Shown here piece by piece: positions 55,978-64,000 of a stretch of DNA of 64,000 nt. Position 1 is the stretch's first letter, and each line of letters begins with the position of its first letter. The notes below the pieces were generated by a model. That model ran no database searches. It saw nothing but the letters and a program-made list of their open reading frames with translations, and had not been told where the DNA came from. The stretch is from assembly GCA_900469625.1 (NCBI GenBank), contig UBXV01000037.1, forward strand, positions 62,697 to 126,696, written 5' to 3'. This DNA comes from Hyphomicrobiales bacterium. GTDB lineage: Bacteria; Pseudomonadota; Alphaproteobacteria; Rhizobiales; Rhizobiaceae. Position numbers and translations under genes: made by a program.

Positions 55978-56892
55978 TCAGGCAGAGGCGAAAGGAACCG
56001 AGCCGACCTGTTCGGTGATCCATTCGCGAAAGGCGAGGCTGATCGGGTTTTCGAGTTTGCCTTCCGGAACCGCGAGATAATAACTGTTCTCCGTCTGCAT
56101 CGGCCGGTCGAGAACGATGCGCAATGTTCCCGCCGCCAGCTCCTGCTCGATCAGATAGCGGGGCAGCAAGGCGAAACCGAGACCGGCGGTCGCCGCCTCG
56201 ATCACCATCGAGAACTGATCGAAGCGATTGCCGCGATAGGCCCCCCGCCCGTCCATGCCGTTGGTCTCGAACCATTGCGCCCAGAGCTTCGGCCGCGTCG
56301 CCAGATGCAGGAGCGGCCCGCCGACGATATCCTCCAGCGTTGCGACCGGATTGGCGGCAAGCAGCGTCGGACTTGCCGCCGGCACGATGATCTCGCTGCA
56401 GAGATAGCTGCAGGTGGCGTGCGCCCAGACAGGCTGACCATAGTGAATGGCGATGTCGAAATTCTGCTCGTCGAAATCGAACGGCGCCGATCGCGATGCG
56501 ATGTTGACCACCGTATCGGGATGCTGGCGCAGGAAACCGGGAAGCCGCGGCACCAGCCAGCGGCTGCCGAAGGTCGGCAGCGAGGCGATCGATAGCGTCG
56601 AGTCCGCGCGGGCTGACGCCATCGCCCTGACCATCAACTCTTCCGTCTGGTTCAGCAGCCGGCGAACCTCGGGCAGGAACTTCTGCCCGGCCTCCGACAG
56701 AATGACGCGCTGGCGCACGCGCTCGAACAGCAGCACGCCGAGCTGGTTTTCCAGATCCTTGATCTGACGGCTGACGGCGCTCTGGGTGAGATTGAGTTCG
56801 GCGGCCGCCTGCGTGAAGCTGCCGTGTCGCGCCGCGCATTCGAACGCCTGCAGCGTCGTGACGTCAGGAACCAGTCTGCGGCTTAACTTCAT
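55978..56892 (-). CDS. LysR-family transcriptional regulator (GcvA-like)
   Basis: A 304-residue regulator. The winged helix-turn-helix (1-60) includes LQAFECAARHGSFTQAAAEL and QSAVSRQIKDLENQLG, and the substrate-binding domain follows from about residue 90, with FDIAIHYGQP and GLGFALLPRYLIEQEL. It is divergent from hglS with a gap of about 110 bases, so it probably controls the 2-aminoadipate/lysine degradation genes. The effector may be a pathway intermediate; this is inference. Confidence 0.9.
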   Translation of the reverse strand: MKLSRRLVPDVTTLQAFECAARHGSFTQAAAELNLTQSAVSRQIKDLENQLGVLLFERVRQRVILSEAGQKFLPEVRRLLNQTEELMVRAMASARADSTLSIASLPTFGSRWLVPRLPGFLRQHPDTVVNIASRSAPFDFDEQNFDIAIHYGQPVWAHATCSYLCSEIIVPAASPTLLAANPVATLEDIVGGPLLHLATRPKLWAQWFETNGMDGRGAYRGNRFDQFSMVIEAATAGLGFALLPRYLIEQELAAGTLRIVLDRPMQTENSYYLAVPEGKLENPISLAFREWITEQVGSVPFASA

Positions 56893-57005
56893 TCCAGCCT
56901 CGCATCAACATAGTCACAAGCAACGCGATCAATGCCCAGTTCCTTCAGATATGATCCGAAATGAGAATGACCTTGTCCTTCACCCATAGCGCGAGGCGAG
57001 CCCCA

Positions 57006-58406
57006 GTGAAAGAGAATAGTTTCGTATCCGCCGATGACATCCGTTCGGCCTTTTCCGCAGCCATGTCGGTGATGTACCGCGAGGAAGTGCCGGCCTACGG
57101 CACGCTGATGGAGCTGGTCGCCAAGGTCAACGACGATACGCTCAGTGCCGACCCGGCCCTCAAAGAGCGCCTCGACGCGACGGATTCGCTCGACCGCATC
57201 TCCGAGGAGCGTCATGGCGCAATCCGTCTCGGCACGCCCGCCGAACTGTCGATGATGCGCCGCGTCTATGCGGTCATGGGCATGTACCCGGTCGGCTACT
57301 ACGATCTCTCGACCGCCGGCGTCCCCGTGCACTCGACGGCTTTCCGCCCGGTCGGCGACGCCGCTCTGAAGCGCAATCCATTTCGCGTCTTCACCTCGCT
57401 TCTCCGCCTCGACCTGATCGCCGACGAGAGCCTGCGCACCGAATCGGCCGCCATTCTTGCCGAGCGCCGGATCTTTACCCCCGTTGCGATTGAACTCACC
57501 GAAAAGGCCGAGCGTGACGGCGGCCTCGACAAGACCGACGCCGAACGTTTCGTCCTGGAGGTGCTGGAAACCTTCCGCTGGCACGACAAGGCCAATGTCA
57601 GCGCCAACATGTACATGCGCCTGCATGACGCGCACCGGCTGATCGCCGACGTCGTGTCCTTCAAGGGCCCGCATATCAACCACCTGACGCCACGCACGCT
57701 GGATATCGACCAGGTCCAGGCGCTGATGCCGGAATCCGGCATCGCACCCAAGGCCGTGGTCGAGGGGCCGCCGACGCGCAAATGCCCGATCCTGCTTCGC
57801 CAGACCTCGTTCAAGGCGCTGGAAGAAGCCGTCTCCTACCGTGATGGCGACGGCGAGTGGAAGGCCGGTTCGCACACTGCCCGCTTCGGCGAGATCGAGC
57901 AGCGCGGCATTGCGCTCACCCCCAAGGGCCGCGCGCTCTATGACGAACTCCTGGAAGCCTCGCGCAAGATCGTGCGCCCGGCGGCCGACGGCTCCAACGC
58001 CCGAGAATACGAGGCAGCGCTTGCCCAGGCCTTCGAAAGCTTCCCCGACACCTGGGCTGGCATTCGCGAAGCCGGACTTGGCTATTTCAGCTACTCGCTG
58101 ACCGAGAAGGGCCTGAAGACGAGGCTTTCCGACCGGCGCAGCGTTGACCGGCTGATCGCGGACGGCCTCGTGCAGTTCGACGCCATCGTCTACGAAGACT
58201 TCCTGCCGGTCAGCGCCGCGGGCATCTTCCAGTCCAATCTGGGTGACGGTGCGCAGCAGGACTTTGTCGCAAGCCCGAACCAGAAACGCTTCGAGATCGA
58301 CCTCGGCGCTACCGTTCTCAACGAGTTCGATCATTATGCCGGCATCGAAGAGGCATCGATCGAAAGCTGCATGCGGGCCTTGACCGCAGCCATCGCTGCG
58401 GAATGA
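57006..58406 (+). CDS. hglS: 2-oxoadipate dioxygenase/decarboxylase (DUF1338, HglS)
   Basis: A 466-residue VOC-superfamily enzyme of the DUF1338/YdcJ type. P. putida HglS converts 2-oxoadipate, O2 and water-derived steps to D-2-hydroxyglutarate with loss of CO2, using one Fe(II). With the start at GTG 57006, histidines fall at 70 (EERHGAI) and 226 (HINHLTP), matching the reported metal ligands, and Glu296 (FGEIEQRG) is near the third. An ATG at 56961 would add 15 residues and lacks a ribosome binding site. GYYDLSTAGVPVHSTAFRP is a family block. D-2-hydroxyglutarate dehydrogenase follows ten bases downstream. Confidence 0.88.
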   Translation: MKENSFVSADDIRSAFSAAMSVMYREEVPAYGTLMELVAKVNDDTLSADPALKERLDATDSLDRISEERHGAIRLGTPAELSMMRRVYAVMGMYPVGYYDLSTAGVPVHSTAFRPVGDAALKRNPFRVFTSLLRLDLIADESLRTESAAILAERRIFTPVAIELTEKAERDGGLDKTDAERFVLEVLETFRWHDKANVSANMYMRLHDAHRLIADVVSFKGPHINHLTPRTLDIDQVQALMPESGIAPKAVVEGPPTRKCPILLRQTSFKALEEAVSYRDGDGEWKAGSHTARFGEIEQRGIALTPKGRALYDELLEASRKIVRPAADGSNAREYEAALAQAFESFPDTWAGIREAGLGYFSYSLTEKGLKTRLSDRRSVDRLIADGLVQFDAIVYEDFLPVSAAGIFQSNLGDGAQQDFVASPNQKRFEIDLGATVLNEFDHYAGIEEASIESCMRALTAAIAAE

Positions 58407-58416
58407 TATCGCCCCG

Positions 58417-59853
58417 ATGATCGAACAGGTACACATCGACGCGCTGACCGGCATCCTTGGCGACAAGGGTGTGGTCACGCGCGCTGAAGACAGGCAAGCC
58501 TACGAGACCGGCGCCCGCTACGACAGCGGTCTCGCCTGCGTCGTGCTCAGGCCGGCAACGACAGCCGAGGTCTCGGCAACGATCGCCTATTGCGTGCGCC
58601 ACGGCATCGCCCTGATCCCGCAGTCGGGCAACACCGGCCTTGTCTCCGGCTCGACCCCCGACGCATCCGGCACCGAAGCGATCCTCAGCCTCGACCGCCT
58701 GGCCAAAGCCTTCGAACTCGATCTCGACAACCGCTCGGTGCGGGTCGATGCCGGGCTGCGGCTATCCGACCTCAACCGCCGGCTGGAAGAACACGGCCTC
58801 TTCTTCCCGATCGATCTCGGCGCCGATCCCCGGATCGGCGGCATGATCGCCACCAACACCGGCGGCTCGCGTTTCCTGAAATACGGCGACGTGCGCCGCA
58901 ATGTGCTGGGCATGACCGTGGTCCTTGCCGATGAAGACGGCACCGTGCTCGATCTTCAGTGCGATCTGCGCAAGAACAACACCGGCGTCGACTGGAAGCA
59001 GCTCTTTGTCGGCACGTCGGGCGCCTTCGGCGTCGTCACCGAATGCGTGCTCAACCTGGAGCGCCTGCCGCAACAGACGGCAACGGCGCTGCTGGTGCCG
59101 GCAAGCGGCGCCCATGTGATGCCGCTGCTGCGCGCCATGGAAGAGCGGCTCGGCGCCTATCTCTCGGCCTTCGAGGGCATGTCCGGCAACGCCGTAACGG
59201 CGGCGTTCGCACACGTGCCGTCGCTGAAAAACCCGTTCCAGGGCGGGCATGTGCCCGATTACGTCATCCTGGCCGAAATCAGCCGCACCTGGGCCCCCCG
59301 CGAAGGCGAACAATCGCTCGACGCCGTGCTCGAGACCGTGCTGGCCGAAGTATGGGAGATGGAGACGGCGCCACTTGCCGATGCCCTCGTCGGCCCGCCG
59401 CACGAAATCTGGGCGCTGCGCCACGCGCTTTCGGAAGGTGTGAAGCACCTGGGCAAGCTGATCGCCTTCGACGTTTCATTCCGCCGGGGTGACATCATGG
59501 CCTTCTGCGACCATATGAAAGCCGAAATGCCGGAGAAGTTTCCAGGCGTCACCGTCTGCGACTTCGGCCATATCGGCGACGGCGGCGTGCACTTCAATCT
59601 GGTGGTGGCGAAAGACAGCCCTCTTCTCGGCGATCCGACGTTCGAGCCGCGTTTGCGCGAATGGGTTTTCGCCGTGGCCGTCGAGACGTATCACGGCAGC
59701 TTCAGCGCGGAACATGCGATCGGCCGCCGCAACCAGGCCTATTACGACCTTTATACGAACGACAAACTCAAGGACATGGCCGCAGGCCTGAAGACGCTCA
59801 CATCGCCGGGGAAACTCGGCAGCGTGCGCTTCGGACCGGCCAGGGCGGAATGA
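58417..59853 (+). CDS. FAD-linked dehydrogenase, probable D-2-hydroxyglutarate dehydrogenase
   Basis: A 478-residue PCMH-type flavoprotein (FAD_binding_4 plus FAD-oxidase C domains). The FAD pyrophosphate motif is IPQSGNTGLVSGSTP (67-81), followed by DLGADPRIGGMIATNTGGS. The C-terminal domain has GHIGDGGVHFNLVV and FSAEHAIGRRN, the D-lactate/D2HGDH hallmarks. D-lactate dehydrogenase remains possible, but location ten bases after hglS, whose product is D-2-hydroxyglutarate, makes D2HGDH the better call. It would return 2-oxoglutarate to the TCA cycle. Confidence 0.85.
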   Translation: MIEQVHIDALTGILGDKGVVTRAEDRQAYETGARYDSGLACVVLRPATTAEVSATIAYCVRHGIALIPQSGNTGLVSGSTPDASGTEAILSLDRLAKAFELDLDNRSVRVDAGLRLSDLNRRLEEHGLFFPIDLGADPRIGGMIATNTGGSRFLKYGDVRRNVLGMTVVLADEDGTVLDLQCDLRKNNTGVDWKQLFVGTSGAFGVVTECVLNLERLPQQTATALLVPASGAHVMPLLRAMEERLGAYLSAFEGMSGNAVTAAFAHVPSLKNPFQGGHVPDYVILAEISRTWAPREGEQSLDAVLETVLAEVWEMETAPLADALVGPPHEIWALRHALSEGVKHLGKLIAFDVSFRRGDIMAFCDHMKAEMPEKFPGVTVCDFGHIGDGGVHFNLVVAKDSPLLGDPTFEPRLREWVFAVAVETYHGSFSAEHAIGRRNQAYYDLYTNDKLKDMAAGLKTLTSPGKLGSVRFGPARAE

Positions 59854-59929
59854 GGAAAAGCGTGCGCGGTTTTCCGCCCACATTCCGCTCTAACCAATGA
59901 TCTAAGACAGGAAAACGGGAGTTCAGACC

Positions 59930-61462
59930 ATGAACATTGCAACGAAGACGATCGACGTGACCAAGGAAGCAGCAGCGCTGCTGGAAAAGATGGGGGTCGC
60001 CAAGGAACTCTACACCGGCGGCGACATGGCCTCGTTCAGCCCGGTCACCGGCGAGCAGATCGCCAGCCTGAAGACCGTTTCGGCAGCGGAAGCCACCGCC
60101 AAGATCGACAAGGCCCATGAAGCGTTCAAGGCCTGGCGCCTGGTTCCGGCCCCCAAGCGCGGCGAACTGATCCGCCTGCTCGGCGAAGAACTGCGTACCT
60201 TCAAGGCTGACCTCGGCCGCCTGGTTTCGATCGAAGCCGGCAAGATCACCTCCGAAGGCCTCGGCGAAGTCCAGGAAATGATCGACATCTGCGATTTCGC
60301 CGTCGGCCTGTCCCGCCAGCTCTACGGCCTGACGATCGCCACCGAGCGCCCCGGCCACCGCATGATGGAAACCTGGCATCCGCTCGGCGTCGTCGGCGTC
60401 ATCTCCGCCTTCAACTTCCCGGTCGCCGTCTGGTCGTGGAACACGGCGCTGGCGCTTGTCTGCGGCAACTCCGTCGTCTGGAAGCCGTCGGAAAAGACCC
60501 CGCTCACGGCCCTTGCATCGCAGGCGATCTTCGAGCGCGCCCTTGCCCGCTTCGGCGATGCGCCGGAAGGCCTGTCGCAGGTGCTGATCGGCGACCGCAC
60601 CGTCGGTGAAGTGCTCGTCGACAACCCGAAGGTTCCGCTGGTTTCGGCAACCGGTTCGACCCGCATGGGTCGCGACGTCGGTCCGCGCCTTGCCAAGCGC
60701 TTTGCCCGCGCCATCCTCGAACTCGGCGGCAACAATGCCGGCATCGTCTGCCCGTCGGCCGATCTCGACATGGCGCTGCGCGCCATCGCCTTCGGTGCCA
60801 TGGGCACCGCCGGCCAGCGCTGCACCACCATGCGCCGCCTGTTCGTGCATGAAAGCGTCTACGACCAGCTCGTTCCGCGCCTGAAGAAGGCCTATGGTTC
60901 GGTTTCCGTCGGCAACCCGCTCGAAACCACCGCCCTCGTCGGCCCGCTGGTCGACAAGGCTGCGTTTGACGGCATGCAGAAGGCGATCGGCGAAGCCAAG
61001 GCCCATGGCGGCACCGTCACCGGTGGCGAACGCGTCGAGCTCGGCTATGCCAACGGCTACTACGCCAAGCCCGCTCTGGTCGAAATGCCAAAGCAGGCCG
61101 GCCCGGTGCTCGAAGAAACCTTCGCGCCGATCCTCTACGTGATGAAGTACAGCGACTTCGACGCCGTCGTTGCCGACCACAATGCGGTCGCTGCCGGCCT
61201 CTCCTCGTCGATCTTCACCCGCGACATGCAGGAATCCGAACGGTTCCTCGCCGTCGACGGCTCGGACTGCGGCATCGCCAACGTCAACATCGGCACGTCG
61301 GGTGCTGAAATCGGCGGCGCCTTCGGTGGCGAAAAGGAAACCGGCGGCGGCCGCGAATCGGGCTCCGATTCCTGGAAGGCCTACATGCGCCGCGCCACCA
61401 ACACGGTGAACTACTCGAAGGCTCTGCCGCTGGCGCAGGGCGTTTCGTTCGACATCGAATAA
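59930..61462 (+). CDS. amaB: Aldehyde dehydrogenase, ALDH7/AmaB type (2-aminoadipate semialdehyde dehydrogenase)
   Basis: A 510-residue NAD(P)-dependent dehydrogenase. Catalytic residues are Cys298 in GTAGQRCTTMRR and Glu264 in LELGGNNAG. AFNFPVAVWSWNTALALVCGN (21-residue block, here cited in part as FNFPVAVWSWN) and AFGGEKETGGGRESGSDSWK are diagnostic of the antiquitin/ALDH7 group. These oxidise 2-aminoadipate-6-semialdehyde to 2-aminoadipate in lysine and pipecolate catabolism. GGGAG nine bases before ATG 59930 supports the start. It sits between D2HGDH and an aminotransferase, completing a logical run of steps. Confidence 0.88.
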   Translation: MNIATKTIDVTKEAAALLEKMGVAKELYTGGDMASFSPVTGEQIASLKTVSAAEATAKIDKAHEAFKAWRLVPAPKRGELIRLLGEELRTFKADLGRLVSIEAGKITSEGLGEVQEMIDICDFAVGLSRQLYGLTIATERPGHRMMETWHPLGVVGVISAFNFPVAVWSWNTALALVCGNSVVWKPSEKTPLTALASQAIFERALARFGDAPEGLSQVLIGDRTVGEVLVDNPKVPLVSATGSTRMGRDVGPRLAKRFARAILELGGNNAGIVCPSADLDMALRAIAFGAMGTAGQRCTTMRRLFVHESVYDQLVPRLKKAYGSVSVGNPLETTALVGPLVDKAAFDGMQKAIGEAKAHGGTVTGGERVELGYANGYYAKPALVEMPKQAGPVLEETFAPILYVMKYSDFDAVVADHNAVAAGLSSSIFTRDMQESERFLAVDGSDCGIANVNIGTSGAEIGGAFGGEKETGGGRESGSDSWKAYMRRATNTVNYSKALPLAQGVSFDIE

Positions 61463-61487
61463 CCGGCGACATCGAGTAGGATCGACC

Positions 61488-62720
61488 ATGACCATCAACG
61501 CAACGGTCAAGGAGGCGGGCTTCAAGCCCGCCTCGCGGATCTCCTCGATCGGGGTATCCGAAATCCTGAAAATCGGCGCACGCGCCCAAGCCATGAAGCG
61601 CGACGGCAAGCCGGTCATCATTCTGGGCGCCGGCGAGCCGGACTTCGACACGCCCGACTATGTCAAGGATGCCGCCTGTGCGGCGATAAAGCGTGGTGAC
61701 ACCAAATACACCGCCCTCGACGGCACGCCGGAACTGAAGAAGGCGATCCGCGAGAAATTCCAGCGCGAGAACGGCCTCGCCTACGAACAGGACGAGATCA
61801 CGGTCGCCACCGGCGCCAAGCAGATCCTGTTCAACGCCATGATGGCGACGATCGATGCCGGCGACGAAGTCGTCATCCCGACGCCCTACTGGACCTCCTA
61901 TTCGGATATCGTCCAGATCTGCGAAGGCAAGCCGGTACTGATCCCCTGCGACGCGGCCTCGGGCTTCCGCCTGACCGCCGACAAGCTCGAAGCGGCGATC
62001 ACGCCGAAGACACGCTGGGTGCTCCTCAACTCGCCGTCCAACCCTTCGGGTGCCGCCTACAGCGCCGACGACTACCGGCCGCTGCTCGACGTGCTCTTGC
62101 TGCATCCGCATGTGTGGCTGCTGGTAGACGACATGTACGAGCACATCGTCTATGACGGCTTCCGCTTCGTCACGCCGGCCCAGCTGGAGCCGCGCCTGAA
62201 AGACCGCACCCTGACGGTCAACGGCGTCTCCAAGGCCTATGCCATGACCGGCTGGCGCATCGGTTATGCCGGCGGCCCGCGCGACCTGATCAAGGCGATG
62301 GCCGTGGTCCAGAGCCAGGCGACCTCCTGCCCCTCCTCCGTCAGCCAGGCCGCCTCGGTGGCTGCCCTGACCGGCCCGCAGGAGTTCCTCAAGGAACGCA
62401 CGGCCAGCTTCCAGCACCGCCGCGACCTGGTCGTCGCCGGCCTTAACGCCATCGACGGCCTCGACTGCCGCGTTCCGGAAGGCGCCTTCTATACCTTCTC
62501 CGGTTGCGCCGGCATGCTCGGCAAGGTCACGCCTTCGGGCAAGCGGATCGACACGGACACGGACTTCTGCGCCTACCTGCTCGACGATGCCCACGTCGCC
62601 GTCGTTCCCGGTTCGGCCTTCGGTCTGTCGCCGTTCTTCCGCATCTCCTACGCGACCTCGGAAGCGGAGTTGAAGGAAGCGCTGACGCGCATCGCCGACG
62701 CCTGCGCAAGGCTTCAGTAG
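61488..62720 (+). CDS. aatB: Class I aminotransferase (AatB-like; possible 2-aminoadipate aminotransferase)
   Basis: A 410-residue fold-type I PLP enzyme. Lys249 in NGVSKAYAMTGWRIGYAGG binds PLP; GAGEPDFDTPDYVK, NSPSNPSGAAYS and LVDDMYEHIVYDGF are the aspartate-aminotransferase subgroup Ib motifs. S. meliloti AatB has a similar sequence and neighbourhood. Its position 25 bases after the ALDH7 gene suggests that in this cluster it may convert 2-aminoadipate to 2-oxoadipate; that substrate is inferred from context. GGAGG-like bases are not strong before ATG 61488. Confidence 0.84.
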   Translation: MTINATVKEAGFKPASRISSIGVSEILKIGARAQAMKRDGKPVIILGAGEPDFDTPDYVKDAACAAIKRGDTKYTALDGTPELKKAIREKFQRENGLAYEQDEITVATGAKQILFNAMMATIDAGDEVVIPTPYWTSYSDIVQICEGKPVLIPCDAASGFRLTADKLEAAITPKTRWVLLNSPSNPSGAAYSADDYRPLLDVLLLHPHVWLLVDDMYEHIVYDGFRFVTPAQLEPRLKDRTLTVNGVSKAYAMTGWRIGYAGGPRDLIKAMAVVQSQATSCPSSVSQAASVAALTGPQEFLKERTASFQHRRDLVVAGLNAIDGLDCRVPEGAFYTFSGCAGMLGKVTPSGKRIDTDTDFCAYLLDDAHVAVVPGSAFGLSPFFRISYATSEAELKEALTRIADACARLQ

Positions 62721-62730
62721 CGCGAAAGTA

Positions 62731-62945
62731 GCCCCTCACCCAAACCCTCTCCCCGCACGCGGGGAGAGGGAACACCGTCGAGTATGCGGCACCGGCCCAC
62801 TCCCACTAGCGGGGCAGGTCTTCCCATTCGCGCCGGCACGCGGGAAAAACGCGCTCCCGAAAAGTTCGAGAGGGATCGTGGAGCACGCCGCATGTCCCTT
62901 CGCCCCGCGTGCGGGGAGAAGGTCGCGGCAGCGGGATGAGGGGCG
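62731..62945. repeat. RIME-like paired palindromic element
   Basis: Left end 62731-62770 contains CCCTCTCCCCG (62745-62755) pairing with CGGGGAGAGGG (62760-62770). The right end contains CTTCGCCCCGC / GCGGGGAGAAG around 62898-62921, followed by GGCAGCGGGATGAGGGG. The outer ends CCCCTCAC and GGATGAGGGG are inverted. It lies between convergent genes, like the related element at 3289-3461. Confidence 0.68.
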
Positions 62946-62965
62946 GTCCCGAACTCCGCTTCCCC

Positions 62966-63514
62966 TCAAAATGTCGGCGGGGTGCAGGCGCTGATCACCT
63001 CGCAGGGCACAGGCCCGACGCAGCGAAACCGGTGCGGCCGCCGGCTTTCGAAATAATAGGCATCGCCCGGTCCGAGGATCCGCCGCTCGTCGTCGACGGT
63101 GACCTCGATCCGCCCCGACAGCACGATGCCGCCCTCCTCACCGTCATGCACCAGCGGCACTTTTCCGGTGTCGGCGCCCGGCTGGTAACATTCCTTCAGG
63201 ATCTGCAGGCTGCGGCCGAAGAGGTTTTCGCCAATCTGGCGATAGGAGATCGGGCCCTTGCCGATCTCGACCAGCTCCTCTGCGGCATAGAACGCCTTGC
63301 GCGGTCGCTCCGGCTCGAAGGAGAAGAACTCCGCAAGTCCGATCGGAATGCCGTCGAGGATGCGCTTCAGCGCCCCGACCGACGGATTGGAGGCGTTCGA
63401 TTCGATCAGTGAGATCGTCGAATTGGTCACGCCCGCGCGCTTGGCCAGTTCCCGTTGCGAGAGATTGTGCATCAGCCTGAGGTGACGAAGCCGGTTTCCG
63501 ATGTCGACGCTCAT
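62966..63514 (-). CDS. XRE-family regulator with C-terminal cupin domain
   Basis: A 182-residue two-domain regulator. Residues 5-60 are a helix-turn-helix (LRHLRLMHNLSQRELAKRAG, then TNSTISLIESNASNPSV). Residues about 110-180 are a cupin (KVPLVHDGEEGGIVLSGRIE, GPGDAYYFESRRPHRF). This PuuR-like architecture usually controls polyamine or amino-acid catabolic genes. It is divergent from a class III aminotransferase with a 147-base gap, which is its likely target. Length matches the family (about 180-190). Confidence 0.9.
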   Translation of the reverse strand: MSVDIGNRLRHLRLMHNLSQRELAKRAGVTNSTISLIESNASNPSVGALKRILDGIPIGLAEFFSFEPERPRKAFYAAEELVEIGKGPISYRQIGENLFGRSLQILKECYQPGADTGKVPLVHDGEEGGIVLSGRIEVTVDDERRILGPGDAYYFESRRPHRFRCVGPVPCEVISACTPPTF

Positions 63515-63661
63515 GGCTGACCATTCCAGTGTTCACGTTGTTCGAAATACCGCAACTCTCAAACCTTCATCCTATAAAATTCAATGGCTTGAACGACAGC
63601 AGAAAAGGACTTGTTTGGCAAATCAAATCATGGCGTCAATCGCCGACCTCAGGAGGATGCC

Positions 63662-64000
63662 ATGAACCAGCACACCAAGCCCAACGCCCCGGTACTCGAC
63701 AGCTACTGGATGCCCTTTACCGCCAATAGGCAGTTCAAGGCGGCACCGCGCCTGCTCGCCTCCGCCGAGGGCATGCACTACACCAGCACCGATGGTCGCA
63801 CGATCCTTGACGGCACGGCCGGCCTCTGGTGCGTCAATGCCGGCCATGGTTGCCGGCAAATCGCCTCTGCGGTTGAGCGGCAGCTGACCACGATGGATTT
63901 TGCGCCCTCCTTCCAGATGGGCCATCCGATCGCCTTCGACTTTGCCGAGCGCCTCGCCGAGATCGCGCCGGGCCCTGAAGGCCAGAAGCTCGATCGCGTG
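63662..64000 (+). CDS. Class III omega-amino acid:pyruvate aminotransferase, N-terminal part
   Basis: The gene runs off the window; 113 codons are visible. ATG 63662 follows AGGAGG at 63651-63656. The N-terminus (SYWMPFTANRQFKAAPRLLA, then DGRTILDGTAGLWCVNAGHG) and TMDFAPSFQMGHPIAFDFAE match beta-alanine/omega-amino acid-pyruvate aminotransferases. The PLP lysine lies beyond the window. By context with the divergent PuuR-like regulator it probably acts in beta-alanine, polyamine or aminovalerate metabolism. Confidence 0.86.
   Translation, partial: MNQHTKPNAPVLDSYWMPFTANRQFKAAPRLLASAEGMHYTSTDGRTILDGTAGLWCVNAGHGCRQIASAVERQLTTMDFAPSFQMGHPIAFDFAERLAEIAPGPEGQKLDRV

Overview
The window looks like a chromosomal segment of a Rhizobiaceae alphaproteobacterium, most likely Ensifer/Sinorhizobium. 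It is GC-rich (roughly 60-65 %). The strongest lineage markers are ndvA and ndvB (cyclic beta-1,2-glucan export and synthesis), the phbA/phbB/phaR polyhydroxybutyrate locus, a second-type RpoH sigma factor, pyruvate carboxylase with a TTG start, and RIME-like paired palindromes. Gene content and order resemble the Sinorhizobium meliloti chromosome; this is from memory, not from a search. I see no phage, insertion sequence, CRISPR array, rRNA or tRNA.

Layout. 1-3258: end of rlmN, then a TrpXYZ-like ABC importer (binding protein, permease, ATPase). 3484-10452: LysE-type exporter, argG, MarR regulator with a Bcr/CflA efflux pump, thiamine pyrophosphokinase with the ABC-F protein Uup, and an acetyltransferase. 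10596-14145: a TPP riboswitch followed by thiBPQ. 14533-22428: lipoprotein-like M48 metalloprotease, RpoH2, CarD, 7Fe ferredoxin, S4 RNA-binding protein and a SUV3-like helicase. 22429-23096: a gene-free stretch with a dense cluster of GANTC (CcrM methylation) sites and an imperfect direct repeat. 23097-30785: phbB, a small secreted protein, phbA, phaR, a membrane protein, rpmF, a GST, mtgA, ispA and hisC. 30868-37970: LysE exporter, ispG, a DeoR-VOC-MFS operon preceded by three phased GTGCAT hexamers, and a polar amino acid (cystine-type) ABC importer. 38377-42691: pyc and a LuxR-type regulator. 43077-55629: ndvA, a frameshifted orphan gene, an OpgC-type glucan acyltransferase and the giant ndvB. 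55978-64000: a LysR regulator and a likely lysine/2-aminoadipate degradation run (hglS, D-2-hydroxyglutarate dehydrogenase, aldehyde dehydrogenase, aminotransferase), then an XRE-cupin regulator divergent from the start of a class III aminotransferase.

How the genes work together. Thiamine uptake (thiBPQ) is under a TPP sensor, and thiamine pyrophosphokinase lies nearby on the other strand. The phb genes make acetoacetyl-CoA and reduce it for PHB storage, with PhaR diverging from phbA as the likely repressor. ndvB makes cyclic glucan and ndvA exports it; the OpgC protein between them probably decorates it. The last block would convert aminoadipate semialdehyde to 2-aminoadipate, 2-oxoadipate, D-2-hydroxyglutarate and finally 2-oxoglutarate. 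The items most deserving a second look are the GANTC cluster, the GTGCAT array, the frameshifted ComJ-like gene and the OpgC context.
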